In this document: in pieces, positions 23,618 through 34,570 of the stretch
Layout: the number at the start of each line of letters is the position of its first letter
Numbering within the stretch: the stretch's first letter is position 1
Assembly: GCA_963838805.1 (NCBI GenBank)
Contig: CAWISK010000005.1
Location: 186,001-250,000, forward strand
Length of the DNA: 64,000 bases
Source of the DNA: CAVRQM01 sp963838805
Lineage (GTDB): Bacteria > Pseudomonadota > Alphaproteobacteria > Acetobacterales > Acetobacteraceae
Reading direction: 5' to 3'
The notes under the pieces: model-generated
Told to the model about the DNA's origin: nothing
The model's database searches: none
What the model saw: the letters and a program-made list of their open reading frames with translations, nothing else
Translations under genes and position numbers: made by a program

Positions 23618-23995
23618 TCAGGGCGCGGCCTTGGGAGGCGCCAGCGTGAACGGGATGTCGCCGCGCGTGATGTGGCCGTCGATCGCCAGCACCTGCCAAC
23701 GCAGCGAGTAGCCGCCGGGTGCCAGATCGGCCTGTGAGGTCAACACATCGGGAGCGGCGGGACCGCCGATCGGCAGCACCCTGGTACTGGCGTCGGGACC
23801 GGTCAGCGTCAGCCGCGATCGCTCCTTGTCGATCCGGCTGTTGTAGCGCAGGTCGAAGGCGACGTGTCCGGCGGCGAGTGTCGCGCCGCTGGCCGGCTGG
23901 CTGGCAATGATGATGGCATGCGCCTGGGCAGCGAACGGGGTCGCCAGCGCCAGGACCGTGGCGCAGGCGGCAGCACGCGGACAAACGTTCTTCAT
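23618..23995 (-). CDS. copC: CopC-like periplasmic copper-binding protein
   Basis: This 125-residue exported protein starts at ATG 23995. A Sec signal peptide ends at FAAQA, so the mature protein begins with histidine (HAIIIASQP), as in CopC proteins where the N-terminal His helps ligate Cu(II). The Ig-like CopC fold is supported by DLRYNSRIDKERSRL and the C-terminal WQVLAIDGHITRGDIPFTL, containing the conserved D-G-H copper-site segment. It would bind copper in the periplasm and work with CopD, encoded 14 bases downstream. No copper-responsive regulator is seen nearby. Confidence 0.9.
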   Translation of the reverse strand: MKNVCPRAAACATVLALATPFAAQAHAIIIASQPASGATLAAGHVAFDLRYNSRIDKERSRLTLTGPDASTRVLPIGGPAAPDVLTSQADLAPGGYSLRWQVLAIDGHITRGDIPFTLAPPKAAP

Positions 23996-24088
23996 GCGCG
24001 CGATCTAGCGCGCGGCCTGGGCACTGTCGATGGACGGGGGTGCGGCGGAGCGTCTAGTGATGCGCGGCAGCATCAGTCAGGAGCAGCG

Positions 24089-24871
24089 ATGGACACCGGG
24101 CTTGCAGGGCGTAGCGCCCTGGTCTGCGCCGCGAGCAAGGGGCTGGGCCGGGCCTGTGCCGCCGCACTGGCCGCCGAAGGCGTGGCCGTCACCATCACCG
24201 CGCGCACCCCGGGCACGCTGGAGGAAGCCGCCGCCGAAATCCGCGCCGCCACGGGTGCGAGGGTCGCAACCGTGGCCGGCGACATCACCACCGAGGCCGG
24301 ACGCGCGGCGGCGCTGAATGCCTGCCCCGACCCCGACATCCTGGTGAACAACGCGGGCGGCCCGCCGGCCGGAGATTTCCGCGACTGGGACCGCGAGACC
24401 TGGATGCGGGCGCTGGACGCCAACATGCTGACGCCGATCTTCCTGATCCGGGGCGTGATCGACGGCATGATCGCCCGCCGCTTCGGCCGCATCGTCAACA
24501 TCACCTCCGGCTCGGTGAAGTCGCCGATCCCGACACTTGGCATGAGCAATGGCGCCCGCGCCGGCCTGACCGGCTTCGTGGCCGGGCTCGCGCGGCAGGT
24601 GGCGCGGCACAACGTCACGATCAACAATCTGCTGCCCGGCTCGTTCCTGACCGACCGGCTGCGCAGCCTGGCGGCGACCGCGGCGCAGCGCAGCGGCGGA
24701 TCGGCCGAGGAGGAACTGGCCCGGCGCAGTGCGGAGAACCCCGCTGGCCGCATCGGCGATCCGGCGGAGTTCGGCGCCGCCTGCGCCTTTCTGTGCAGCG
24801 CCCAGGCGGGGTTCATCGTCGGACAGAACCTGCTGCTGGACGGCGGCGCGTTCAACGCGACGCTCGGCTGA
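24089..24871 (+). CDS. Short-chain dehydrogenase/reductase family protein lacking the usual Tyr-Lys pair
   Basis: This 260-residue SDR-fold protein starts at ATG 24089 behind AGGAG (24079-24083). The cofactor loop reads CAASKGLGRA instead of TGxxxGIG, NNAG is intact (DILVNNAGGPP), and the serine strand is IVNITSGSVKSP. Where the catalytic YxxxK is expected the sequence is LGMSNGARAGLTGF, so Tyr and Lys are both absent. The C-terminus LLLDGGAFNATLG is normal for the family. A clade of SDRs with SN-x-x-R at this site exists and is often annotated as 3-oxoacyl-ACP reductase without proof. It may therefore bind NAD(P) without classic SDR catalysis. The ABC binding-protein gene begins 7 bases later. 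Confidence 0.85.
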   Translation: MDTGLAGRSALVCAASKGLGRACAAALAAEGVAVTITARTPGTLEEAAAEIRAATGARVATVAGDITTEAGRAAALNACPDPDILVNNAGGPPAGDFRDWDRETWMRALDANMLTPIFLIRGVIDGMIARRFGRIVNITSGSVKSPIPTLGMSNGARAGLTGFVAGLARQVARHNVTINNLLPGSFLTDRLRSLAATAAQRSGGSAEEELARRSAENPAGRIGDPAEFGAACAFLCSAQAGFIVGQNLLLDGGAFNATLG

Positions 24872-24878
24872 GCGGGCC

Positions 24879-26372
24879 ATGCTGCGCCGGCGGCATCTGC
24901 TCGGCGCGGCAGCTTCCCTCGCCGCCGCGCGCGCGGCACGCGCGCAGAAGTTTCGAGATACGCTGCGGGTGTCCTGGAGTGACCGGCTGGACGACATCGA
25001 CCCGTACCACACGCTGCTGCGCACCGGCCTCGCGCTTTCCCCGGAGGTGTGGGACGGCCTGATCTACCATGATCCCGATACGCTGGAGCTGCGTCCGCTG
25101 CTGGCAACGTATTGGGAGGCGCACGACGCGTTGAGCTGGGATTTCACGCTGCGGCGCGGCGTCTGGTTTCACGACGGCTCGCCGTTCGGGCCGGAGGATG
25201 TGGTGGCCACGGTGTTGCGCGTCCGCGGCGACGACCGTCTCGCCATCCCGGCCAACTACGAATGGCTGGCCGGCGCCGAGATGCTGAGCGACGACACCGT
25301 GCGGCTGCACCTGGCGCATCCGTTCCCGCCGGCGCTGGAGTTCTGCGCCGCGATCCTGCCGATCCTGCCGCGCGACAGCCTGCCCGGCCGCGCCATCGGC
25401 ACCGGACCGTGGCGCTTCGACGGGATCGACAAGGAAACGCGGCAGATCGTGCTGGCGCGGCATGAGGCCTATTGGCCCGGCAGCCCGAAGGGGCGGACGC
25501 GAATCGCCCGCATGACAATCGACCAGCCGGATGATCCCTCGGTCCCCTACAACGACCTTGTCAGCGGCCGGGCGGATTGGGTCTGGCAGCTCACGCCGGC
25601 GGAGTTCGACGCGATCGGCCGAGCGGCCGACCTGCAGGCGCTGCGTGCCGACAGCATGCGCGTGGCCTACCTCGCGCTGGACGCCGCCGGGCGGGGCGAT
25701 CCGGACGGGCCGCTCACGCGTCTGCCGGTGCGCCAGGCCGTCTGCCACGCGATCGACCGCGGCCGCCTCGCGGCGCTGACCGTGCCGGGAACCGCCCGGC
25801 TGCTCGACACACCCTGCCTGCCGACCCAGTTCGGCTGTGATGCGGCGGTCGCGACCACCTATCCGCTCGACCGCGGGCGCGCCCATGCGCTGCTGACGCA
25901 AGCCGGCCTGCCTGACGGGTTCTCCACCACGCTCGTCACCTATGCGCGCAGCGAGCTGGCCGAGGCCCTGGCGCACGACCTCACCAAGATCGGCATCCGC
26001 ACCACCCCCGTCATGCTGCCGCCCGCGCAGGCAATGGCACGGGCTCGCGCCGGGCAGGCTCCGCTGTTCCTGGGCAGTTGGGGCAGTTCCTCGATCAACG
26101 ACATGGCGGCCTTCCTGCCCACCTTCTTCGACGGCGGCGCGCTGGACTCGGCGCGCCTGCCGGGATTGGCGGCGGTGGTGGCGCGCGCCGGGGCCAGCGC
26201 CGAGGCCGACGAGCGGCGGGCGCTGTATGCGCAGGCCATCGCCGAGATCACCGCCGGGGCCTGCTGGCTGCCGCTGTTCATCGATGCCGCGACCTACGGC
26301 ATCAGCCGCGCCCTGTCGTTCCACCCGACCCCGGACGAGCTGCCGCGCTTCTATCGGATGGCCTGGAAATGA
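24879..26372 (+). CDS. ABC transporter substrate-binding protein, family 5 (peptide/nickel/opine type)
   Basis: This 497-residue solute-binding protein has its ATG at 24879, 7 bases after the SDR stop. The N-terminus MLRRRHLLGAAASLAAA...ARAQ resembles a Tat signal (RR followed by hydrophobics) ending in an AxA site, so export to the periplasm is likely. The fold matches SBP_bac_5 proteins: DPYHTLLRTGLALSPEVWDGLIY near the N-terminus, WDFTLRRGVWFHDGSPFGPEDV, and the RLPVRQAVCHAIDR region. No permease or ATPase gene is adjacent, so it is an orphan component whose transporter must be elsewhere. The ligand (peptide, opine, nickel or other) is not predictable. Confidence 0.88.
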   Translation: MLRRRHLLGAAASLAAARAARAQKFRDTLRVSWSDRLDDIDPYHTLLRTGLALSPEVWDGLIYHDPDTLELRPLLATYWEAHDALSWDFTLRRGVWFHDGSPFGPEDVVATVLRVRGDDRLAIPANYEWLAGAEMLSDDTVRLHLAHPFPPALEFCAAILPILPRDSLPGRAIGTGPWRFDGIDKETRQIVLARHEAYWPGSPKGRTRIARMTIDQPDDPSVPYNDLVSGRADWVWQLTPAEFDAIGRAADLQALRADSMRVAYLALDAAGRGDPDGPLTRLPVRQAVCHAIDRGRLAALTVPGTARLLDTPCLPTQFGCDAAVATTYPLDRGRAHALLTQAGLPDGFSTTLVTYARSELAEALAHDLTKIGIRTTPVMLPPAQAMARARAGQAPLFLGSWGSSSINDMAAFLPTFFDGGALDSARLPGLAAVVARAGASAEADERRALYAQAIAEITAGACWLPLFIDAATYGISRALSFHPTPDELPRFYRMAWK

Positions 26373-26399
26373 CCACCCGGACGGTCATCGCGGGGATTG

Positions 26400-26903
26400 A
26401 TGCTGCTGCTGGCGCATGGCGCCACGGCGCAGCCGCTGCCGGGATCGCTGGCGGCTCCGGTGCCGCAAGCCTGCATCTCCTCGCCTTTCGGCCCTCGGCG
26501 GCTGGTGGGGCCGCACGCGGCACTGTTCCACAAAGGCATTGACTTTCCGGCGCCGGCCGGCAGCTGGGTGCATCCGGCGGCGCCCGGCACCGTGGTCGCG
26601 GTGCGGCGCGTGAACGCCGAGGGCCTGGCGGTCGATGTCGCCCATCCGGCGCCCGCCCCGGGCCGGCTGCCGTTCATCACCCGCTATGCCCATCTCGGCA
26701 GCGTCGCCCCAGCCATCGCCCTGGGTCGGCGGCAGGTAGTGCTTGCCTCTCGACTGGGCGAGGTCGGGCGGACGGGCATCACCTACGGCACGCATGTTCA
26801 TGTCGAACTGCACGTCCTGGGCCGCGCGATCGACCCGGAGCCGTTCTTCACGGTCCCGCGCTGTGGCGGAACGCCCCGCCCGGATGCGCCGATAGCGCCT
26901 TGA
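26400..26903 (+). CDS. M23-family metallopeptidase (LytM-type peptidoglycan endopeptidase)
   Basis: This short exported protein of 167 residues starts at ATG 26400 or the adjacent TTG 26397, 24-27 bases after the binding-protein stop. A brief hydrophobic N-terminus (MLLLAHGATAQ) is a minimal signal sequence. The M23 zinc site is complete: HKGIDFPAPAG supplies His and Asp, and THVHVELHVLG supplies the HxH motif. The glycine-rich SSPFGPRR and the RYAHLGS strand also fit LytM. Members cut peptide cross-bridges in peptidoglycan. Co-location with the preceding transport gene may be incidental. Confidence 0.87.
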   Translation: MLLLAHGATAQPLPGSLAAPVPQACISSPFGPRRLVGPHAALFHKGIDFPAPAGSWVHPAAPGTVVAVRRVNAEGLAVDVAHPAPAPGRLPFITRYAHLGSVAPAIALGRRQVVLASRLGEVGRTGITYGTHVHVELHVLGRAIDPEPFFTVPRCGGTPRPDAPIAP

Positions 26904-26936
26904 CGCGGCAGCGCCGCCGGCCCATTTCCTCATTCA

Positions 26937-26951
26937 GGACCACGTAGGTCC
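26937..26951. promoter_or_regulatory. Dyad upstream of the SUF operon, candidate operator
   Basis: GGACC-ACGTA-GGTCC is a perfect 5-5-5 inverted repeat lying 31 bases before the rrf2 start, followed by TTGACA at 26956-26961. Rrf2 proteins usually autoregulate their operon from such a position. Binding is an inference; the motif does not clearly match a published IscR or RirA box. Confidence 0.3.
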
Positions 26952-26981
26952 GGAATTGACACCCAATTTTCAGGTCGGCTC

Positions 26982-27467
26982 ATGGTGCGCTTGTCCAAGC
27001 TTACCGATTACGCGGTCGTGGTGCTGATGCGCCTGGCCGCGGGCGAGCGGGTGCAGACATCCCCGTGCATCGCGACCGTCACCGGCATCCCGGAGCCGAC
27101 TGTCGCCAAGGTGCTCAAGCTGCTGGCCACGGCCCAGCTCGCGTCCTCCTCGCGCGGCGCGCATGGCGGCTATCGGCTGGCGCGGCCGCTGGCGGAGGTC
27201 TCCGTGGCGGACGTGATCGCGGCGATCGACGGGCCGATAGCGCTCACCGCCTGTGTCGAGGGCGGCACGTGCTGCGAGGTGAGCGGCATCTGCGCCGTGC
27301 GCGGGCGCTGGGACCGGGTCAACGACGCGATCCGCGCCGCATTGTCGGCGATCAGTCTCGCCGATATGGACCGCACCGACGCGACCCCGTTCTTTGCCCC
27401 GGGCCTTGCCCCCGAGCTTGCCCATAACACCGCCACCGCCAGTCCGGTGGCACTGTCCGCCGAATAG
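26982..27467 (+). CDS. Rrf2-family transcriptional regulator of the SUF operon
   Basis: This 161-residue regulator has an N-terminal winged helix (VRLSKLTDYAVVVLMRLA, typical of Rrf2/IscR) and the conserved wing HGGYRLARPLAEVSVADV. Three or four cysteines follow in CVEGGTCCEVSGICAVRGRW, the expected ligand site for an Fe-S cluster. In IscR-type proteins the cluster state sets repression of Fe-S assembly genes. Its position 11 bases before sufB supports the role of SUF operon regulator. An earlier plus-strand promoter region with a GGACC dyad precedes it. Annotations for such proteins vary between SufR-like, IscR-like and RirA. Confidence 0.9.
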   Translation: MVRLSKLTDYAVVVLMRLAAGERVQTSPCIATVTGIPEPTVAKVLKLLATAQLASSSRGAHGGYRLARPLAEVSVADVIAAIDGPIALTACVEGGTCCEVSGICAVRGRWDRVNDAIRAALSAISLADMDRTDATPFFAPGLAPELAHNTATASPVALSAE

Positions 27468-27478
27468 AAGGACCAGCC

Positions 27479-28963
<1,485 letters not shown>

Positions 28964-28964
28964 C

Positions 28965-29710
<746 letters not shown>

Positions 29711-29714
<4 letters not shown>

Positions 29715-30976
29715 ACGTCGCCGTTCCCGTAGCACTGGAGGCGACCACCCAGCATTTCCTGGGGCGGTTCGAGGGTTTGTCGGCGCGCCTGCCGCTTGGC
29801 GCCGCCCGCACCGAGGCCGCCGCCGCCTTCCGCGCCGGCGGCCTGCCGACACCGCGCGAGGAAGCGTGGCACTACACGCCCCTGCGTGCGCTGGCGGGAT
29901 TGAGCTTCGCCGAGCCGCTCATGGTGGTGGGCGCCGACACATCCCTGGCGGACCGCCTGCCCGAGCTGGACGGGCCGCGCGTGGTGTTCGTGGACGGGCG
30001 TTTCGACGCGAGATTGTCGCGCCTGCCGCGCGGCTTCGGCGTGCGTACCGGCTCGCCCGCTTTCGGGCCGCTGTCGCGCCCGGCGAGCGAGCGGATGGTG
30101 GCGCTGAATGCGATGCTGGCCGAGGACGGCGCCGCGATCGAGGTGCCCGCCGGCTACGATGCCGGAACGCTGGTGCTGGCGAGCCTGGGCAGCGATTCGC
30201 ATGGAAGGCCGGTGTCGTTTCATCCCCGCCATGCGGTCCGTCTCGGCGCCGGTGCGCGGCTGACGCTGATCGAGATCTGCGCCGGCGACGGCACCTATCT
30301 GAACAATCCGGTGCTGGAGGCCAGCATCGGCGCAGCGGCGACGCTCACCCATCTGCGCCTGCAGAACGAAGCACCGGGGGCATTCCACCTGTCCACGCTC
30401 TATGCCGATCTCGGTGCCCGAGCCAACTACGACAGCTTTACCCTGGTGGCCGGCGCGCGGCTCGGGCGCGTCGAGGTGCATGCGACGCTGCGCGGGCTTG
30501 GGGCCGCCGCACATTTGAACGCGGCGCAGCTTCTGTCCGGCGCACAGCATGCGGATTTCACGACCGTTGTCGCGCATGCGGCACCCGGTTGCGCCTCGCG
30601 CCAGACCGTCAAGACCGTGCTGACCGGCCGCTCGCATGGCGTGTTCCAGGGCCGCATCGAGGTCGCGCGCGCGGCGCAGAAGACCGACGGCTACCAGATG
30701 AACCAGGCGCTGCTGCTGAGCCCCGACGCGGAGATGGACAGCAAGCCGCAACTGGAAATCTACGCCGACGACGTGAAGTGCAGCCATGGCGCCACCACCG
30801 GCGCTCTGGACGCCGACCAGCTCTTCTATCTGCGCAGCCGCGGCGTCCCTGAGTCGGAGGCACGCTCCATCCTCGTTCGCGCGTTCCTTGCCGAAGCGCT
30901 GGACCCGATCGCGCACGAGGGCGGCCGCGCGCTGCTGGAGCAGGCTGTGGCGCAGTGGTGGGAGAGCCAGGTATGA
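29711..30976 (+). CDS. sufD: Fe-S cluster assembly protein SufD
   Basis: SufD (421 residues) pairs with SufB and SufC in the scaffold complex. The N-terminal part is less conserved, but PTPREEAWHYTPLRAL is typical. The C-terminal beta-helix has the family blocks GRSHGVFQGRIEVARAAQKT, NQALLLSPDAEMDSKPQLEI and DVKCSHGATTGALDADQLFYL, including the conserved His in CSHGAT. Start and stop both overlap neighbours by ATGA (sufC upstream, sufS downstream). Confidence 0.96.
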
Positions 30977-32220
30977 ACGACATCACGCGCATCGCCACCC
31001 CGTTCGACGTGGACGCGGTGCGAGCCGAGTTCCCGATCCTGGAGCAGACGGTACGCGGCAAGAAGCTCGTCTTTCTCGACAGCGCGGCCTCGGCGCAGAA
31101 GCCGGTCGCGGTGATGGAGGCGATGACCGAGGCGATGCGCACGCAATACGCCAACGTGCATCGCGGCCTGCATTGGATGAGCGAGCGTACGACCGACGCC
31201 TATGAGGGCACGCGCGACGCGGTCGCCCGTCTGCTCAACGCGCCGGACCGGCGTGAGATCGTGTTCACCCGCAACTCGACCGAGGCGATCAACCTCGTGG
31301 CACACAGCTTCGGCCGCGGCATGCTGCGGCCCGGCGATGCGGTGGTGGTGAGCGAGATGGAGCACCACTCGAACCTGGTGCCCTGGCAGATGTTGCGCGA
31401 CGCGCACGGCGTCGAGTTGCGCGTGGCCCCCATCACCGATGCCGGCGAGCTGGACATGGCGGGGCTGGAGCGGCTGCTCGCGGATGGGCGAGTCCGGCTG
31501 GTGGCGGTCACGCATATGAGCAACGTGCTGGGCAGCTATACCCCGGCCACCCGCATCGCCGCACTGGCGCACGCGCACGGTGCGCGTGTGCTGTTCGACG
31601 GCAGTCAGGCGGCTGTGCATCGCCGCGTGGACGTGCAGGCGATCGGCGCCGATTTCTACGTCTTCACCGGCCACAAGCTGTACGGTCCCACCGGCATCGG
31701 CGTCCTGTGGGCGCGCATGGAGCTGCTGGAGGCGATGCCGCCGTTCATGGGCGGCGGCGACATGATCGCGACCGCCAGCCTCGAACGCTGCACCTGGGCC
31801 GAGGTGCCGCACAAATTCGAGGCAGGGACGCCCGCCATTCTGGAAGCGATCGGCCTCGGTGCCGCAATCGGCTTCGTCGAGCGCATCGGCTACGAGGCGA
31901 TCGCGGCGCACGAAGCGGCGCTGACCGAGCACGCGCTGGCGCGGCTCTCGACGATCGACGGCCTGCGCGTGATCGGAGCAGCACAGGATCGCGGCGGTGT
32001 CATCAGCTTCACCCTGGACGGGGCGCACGCGCATGACGTGGCGACCCTGCTCGACCGCCAGGGGATCGCGGTGCGCGCCGGGCATCATTGCGCCGAGCCG
32101 CTCATGCGCCGCCTCGGTCTCGACAGCACCGCGCGCGCCAGCTTCGGCGTCTATACGACGCTGGCGGAAATCGACGCGCTGGCCGACACGCTGGAACGGG
32201 TGCGGGGCTTCTTCGCATGA
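30973..32220 (+). CDS. sufS: Cysteine desulfurase SufS
   Basis: SufS (415 residues) is the PLP enzyme that takes sulfur from cysteine for cluster assembly. The Schiff-base lysine is in FYVFTGHKLYGPTGIG, and the persulfide cysteine is in VRAGHHCAEPLMRRLG. Other type II (SufS/CsdA) marks are AQKPVAVMEAM, YANVHRGLHWMSE and EHHSNLVPWQ. ATG 30973 overlaps the sufD stop, and the ATG of sufU overlaps its own stop. The presence of sufU next to it fits a SufS-SufU sulfur-transfer pair in place of SufE. Confidence 0.96.
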   Translation: MNDITRIATPFDVDAVRAEFPILEQTVRGKKLVFLDSAASAQKPVAVMEAMTEAMRTQYANVHRGLHWMSERTTDAYEGTRDAVARLLNAPDRREIVFTRNSTEAINLVAHSFGRGMLRPGDAVVVSEMEHHSNLVPWQMLRDAHGVELRVAPITDAGELDMAGLERLLADGRVRLVAVTHMSNVLGSYTPATRIAALAHAHGARVLFDGSQAAVHRRVDVQAIGADFYVFTGHKLYGPTGIGVLWARMELLEAMPPFMGGGDMIATASLERCTWAEVPHKFEAGTPAILEAIGLGAAIGFVERIGYEAIAAHEAALTEHALARLSTIDGLRVIGAAQDRGGVISFTLDGAHAHDVATLLDRQGIAVRAGHHCAEPLMRRLGLDSTARASFGVYTTLAEIDALADTLERVRGFFA

Positions 32221-32666
32221 TGTTCGACGATCTGCGTGACCTGTATCAGGAGACGATCCTGGAGCGCAGCCGCCATCCACGCCACGGCAAGCGCCCGGCC
32301 GCGTTCGATGCGACGGCGCGCGGCAACAATCCGATGTGCGGCGACCGCTGCCAGGTGTTCGTGCGGCGCGACAGCGACGGCCGCATCGCCGAAATCGGTT
32401 TCGAGGCACGCGGCTGCGCCATCAGCCTCGCCTCGGCCGATTTGATGGCCGATGCGGTGGCCGGCCTGGATGCGGAGCAGGCGCACGCACTGTCGCGGCA
32501 ATTCCAGGCACTGGCGCGCACCGGCGAAGGCGATGGCGAGCAACTCGACCCGCTGCTCCCGCTGGCGGGCGTGCATGAATATCCGTCGCGCGTGAAATGT
32601 GCGACCCTGCCGTGGCACGCGCTGATCGCCGCACTCGACGGCGACAAGGAGGCGAGCAGTGAGTGA
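32217..32666 (+). CDS. sufU: SufU-type Fe-S assembly / sulfur acceptor protein
   Basis: This 149-residue protein belongs to the IscU-like SufU family. Three conserved cysteines are present: NPMCGDRCQVF, EARGCAISLASADLM and RVKCATLPWHAL. An Asp in CGD completes the usual zinc/sulfur site. In Gram-positive models SufU is a zinc protein that accepts sulfur from SufS. ATG 32217 overlaps the sufS stop. The downstream sufT gene starts within its last codons, behind AAGGAGG. Confidence 0.94.
   Translation: MMFDDLRDLYQETILERSRHPRHGKRPAAFDATARGNNPMCGDRCQVFVRRDSDGRIAEIGFEARGCAISLASADLMADAVAGLDAEQAHALSRQFQALARTGEGDGEQLDPLLPLAGVHEYPSRVKCATLPWHALIAALDGDKEASSE
32646..32652 (+). promoter_or_regulatory. Strong ribosome-binding site deciding the sufT start
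   Basis: AAGGAGG lies inside the sufU 3' end, 6 bases before GTG 32659. This is the best Shine-Dalgarno match around sufT and supports GTG 32659 as its start, even though the DUF59 domain itself is read in another frame because of an apparent frameshift. Confidence 0.7.
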
Positions 32667-33044
32667 CATTGCCGAGACCGCATCGCACAGCCGCACCGGA
32701 GCTGGACGCCGGAGGGCGAGGCCGCGCCGGACAGCGCCGGCCGCGTCTCTGAGGACGCCATTATCGAGGCTTGCGCCACGGTCTATGATCCGGAAATCCC
32801 GGTGAACATCTATGAGCTCGGCCTGATCTACGCGATCGAGACCGACGAGGCGAACCGCGTCAAGATCGAGATGACGCTGACCGCACCCGGCTGCCCGTCG
32901 GCGCAGGAGCTGCCGGAGCAGGTTCGCCAGGCCGTGCTCGCGGTCGATAGCGTAGCCGAATGCGACGTCGAGGTGGTCTGGGATCCGCCGTGGGATCCCA
33001 GCCGCATGAGCGAAGACGCGCGCCTTGCGTTGAACATGTTCTGA
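32659..33044 (+). CDS. sufT: SufT-like DUF59 (MIP18 family) Fe-S maturation protein, one apparent frameshift
   Basis: The DUF59 domain is clear: EDAIIEACATVYDPEIPVNIYELGLIYAI, then APGCPSAQELPEQV with the conserved cysteine, and WDPPWDPSRMSEDARLALNMF at the end. SufT proteins help mature Fe-S proteins. No start codon lies upstream in the domain frame, while GTG 32659 in another frame has AAGGAGG 6 bases before it and reads VSDIAETASHSRTG. Adding one G near 32698-32699 joins this to SWTPEGEAAPDSAGRVSEDA and gives 128 residues, the expected size. Without correction only a fragment from GTG 32802, inside the domain, could be made. Confidence 0.85.
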
Positions 33045-33067
33045 GGCCTGTCCGGGGAGATCGCATC

Positions 33068-33439
33068 ATGTCCGCCCACGTCACCGCCCCCGCCCGCCCG
33101 CGCCGCGCTTTGCCGCCGCTGATGGCGCTGACCGACGCCGCCGCCGAGCGGCTGCGCGGCCTTTATGCCAGCGGCCAGCAGGGACAGTTGCTGCGCATCA
33201 GCGTGAGCACCAAGGGCTGCTCCGGCATGTCCTACGACATGACCTGGGTCGCCGAACCCGGGCCGGGCGACGAGAGCGTGACCGACAAGGGTGTCACCGT
33301 GGTGATCGACCGCAAGGCCAGCCTGTTCCTGATCGGCACCGTGATGGACTACGAGACGCAGGCGCTTTCGGCCGGGTTCACCTTCACCAATCCGAACGAG
33401 AAGGGACGCTGCGGCTGCGGCGAGAGTTTTCACGTCTGA
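33068..33439 (+). CDS. sufA: Fe-S assembly accessory protein, HesB/IscA/SufA family
   Basis: This 123-residue A-type carrier protein starts at ATG 33068 after GGGGAGA. The three ligand cysteines are in place: STKGCSGMSYDM and the C-terminal GRCGCGESFHV. The middle KGVTVVIDRKASLFLIGTVMDYE is diagnostic. A-type proteins accept clusters or iron from the scaffold and deliver them to apo-proteins. It is the last gene of the SUF operon, 23 bases after sufT. Confidence 0.93.
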   Translation: MSAHVTAPARPRRALPPLMALTDAAAERLRGLYASGQQGQLLRISVSTKGCSGMSYDMTWVAEPGPGDESVTDKGVTVVIDRKASLFLIGTVMDYETQALSAGFTFTNPNEKGRCGCGESFHV

Positions 33440-33577
33440 CCGCGACCGAGACTCGGCCTCTGGCCGGCGGCCGACGGCCTCATTGTTGCGCAGCAACGTG
33501 AAGAGGACCCGTTTGCCGACCGTCCCGAGTTGTGGTTAGCCTGCCGGGTGACCGTAGCAGCAACCGGCATAGGCAGC

Positions 33578-34567
33578 ATGACCCAGGATGCCACCCGCAA
33601 GCGCGTGCTGGTCACCGGCGGCGCTGGCTTTCTCGGATCGCATCTGTGCGAGCGCCTGCTGGCGCAGGGCTGCGACGTGCTGGCGGTGGACAATTATTTC
33701 ACCGGGCGGCGCGACAATATCGCCCACCTGCTCGCCGATCCGCATTTCGAGGCGATGCGCCACGACATCACCTTCCCGCTGTTCGTCGAGGTGGACGAGA
33801 TCTTCAATCTCGCCTGCCCCGCCTCTCCGGTGCATTATCAGTTCGACCCGGTGCAGACCACGAAGACCAGCGTGCTGGGCGCCATCCACGTCCTGGGTCT
33901 CGCGAAACGCCTGAAGGTGCCGGTGCTGCAAGCCTCGACCTCCGAGGTCTATGGCGATCCCACCGTGCATCCGCAGACCGAGGAGTATCGCGGCAACACC
34001 AGCACGACCGGTCCGCGCGCCTGCTACGACGAAGGCAAGCGCTGTGCCGAGACGCTGTTCTTCGACTATTACCGCCAGCATCGCGTGGCGATCAAGGTCG
34101 CGCGCATCTTCAACACCTACGGGCCCCGCATGCACCCGAATGACGGGCGCGTGGTGTCCAATTTCATCGTCCAGGCGCTGCGCGGGCAGGATATCACGCT
34201 GTACGGCAACGGGGCACAGACGCGCGCCTTCTGCTACGTGGACGATCTGATCGGCGGACTGCTGCGGCTGATGGCAACCCCGCCGGACGTGATCGGGCCG
34301 ATCAACATCGGCAATCCGCAGGAGATCACGGTGCGGGAGCTGGCGGAGCGGATCATCGCCCTGACCGGCTCGCGCTCGCGCCTCGTCCACCGGCCGCTGC
34401 CGCAGGACGATCCGATGCAGCGCTGCCCGGACATCAGCCGGGCCGAGGCGGTGCTGGACTGGCGGCCGCTTGTCGGGCTGGAGCACGGGCTCGGGCAGAC
34501 GATCCGCTATTTCGAGACGCTGCTGAGGCGCGAGGGGACGAGCGGACTGCGCGCGGCGGCGGATTGA
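33578..34567 (+). CDS. UDP-glucuronic acid decarboxylase (UDP-xylose synthase), SDR family
   Basis: This extended-SDR enzyme of 329 residues converts UDP-glucuronate to UDP-xylose using bound NAD+. Motifs: VLVTGGAGFLGSHLCERLL (NAD site), NLACPASPVHYQ and VLGAIHVLGLAKRL, QASTSEVYGDP, the catalytic ACYDEGKRCAE (YxxxK), and ARIFNTYGPRMHPNDGRVVSNF. These blocks are specific to the UXS group, compared with GalE or RmlB. ATG 33578 is used; GTG 33549 in frame is possible but adds a poorly conserved peptide. UDP-xylose could serve surface polysaccharide synthesis; no such cluster is adjacent. It ends convergently with the Crp-like gene, 3 bases apart. Confidence 0.92.
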   Translation: MTQDATRKRVLVTGGAGFLGSHLCERLLAQGCDVLAVDNYFTGRRDNIAHLLADPHFEAMRHDITFPLFVEVDEIFNLACPASPVHYQFDPVQTTKTSVLGAIHVLGLAKRLKVPVLQASTSEVYGDPTVHPQTEEYRGNTSTTGPRACYDEGKRCAETLFFDYYRQHRVAIKVARIFNTYGPRMHPNDGRVVSNFIVQALRGQDITLYGNGAQTRAFCYVDDLIGGLLRLMATPPDVIGPINIGNPQEITVRELAERIIALTGSRSRLVHRPLPQDDPMQRCPDISRAEAVLDWRPLVGLEHGLGQTIRYFETLLRREGTSGLRAAAD

Positions 34568-34570
34568 CCC

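Noticed and set aside
33440..33577. Possible riboswitch or terminator between sufA and the decarboxylase gene
   Set aside because: Only a short GTTGC-GCA-GCAAC hairpin and GC-rich repeats are present, with no U-run or recognisable riboswitch core.
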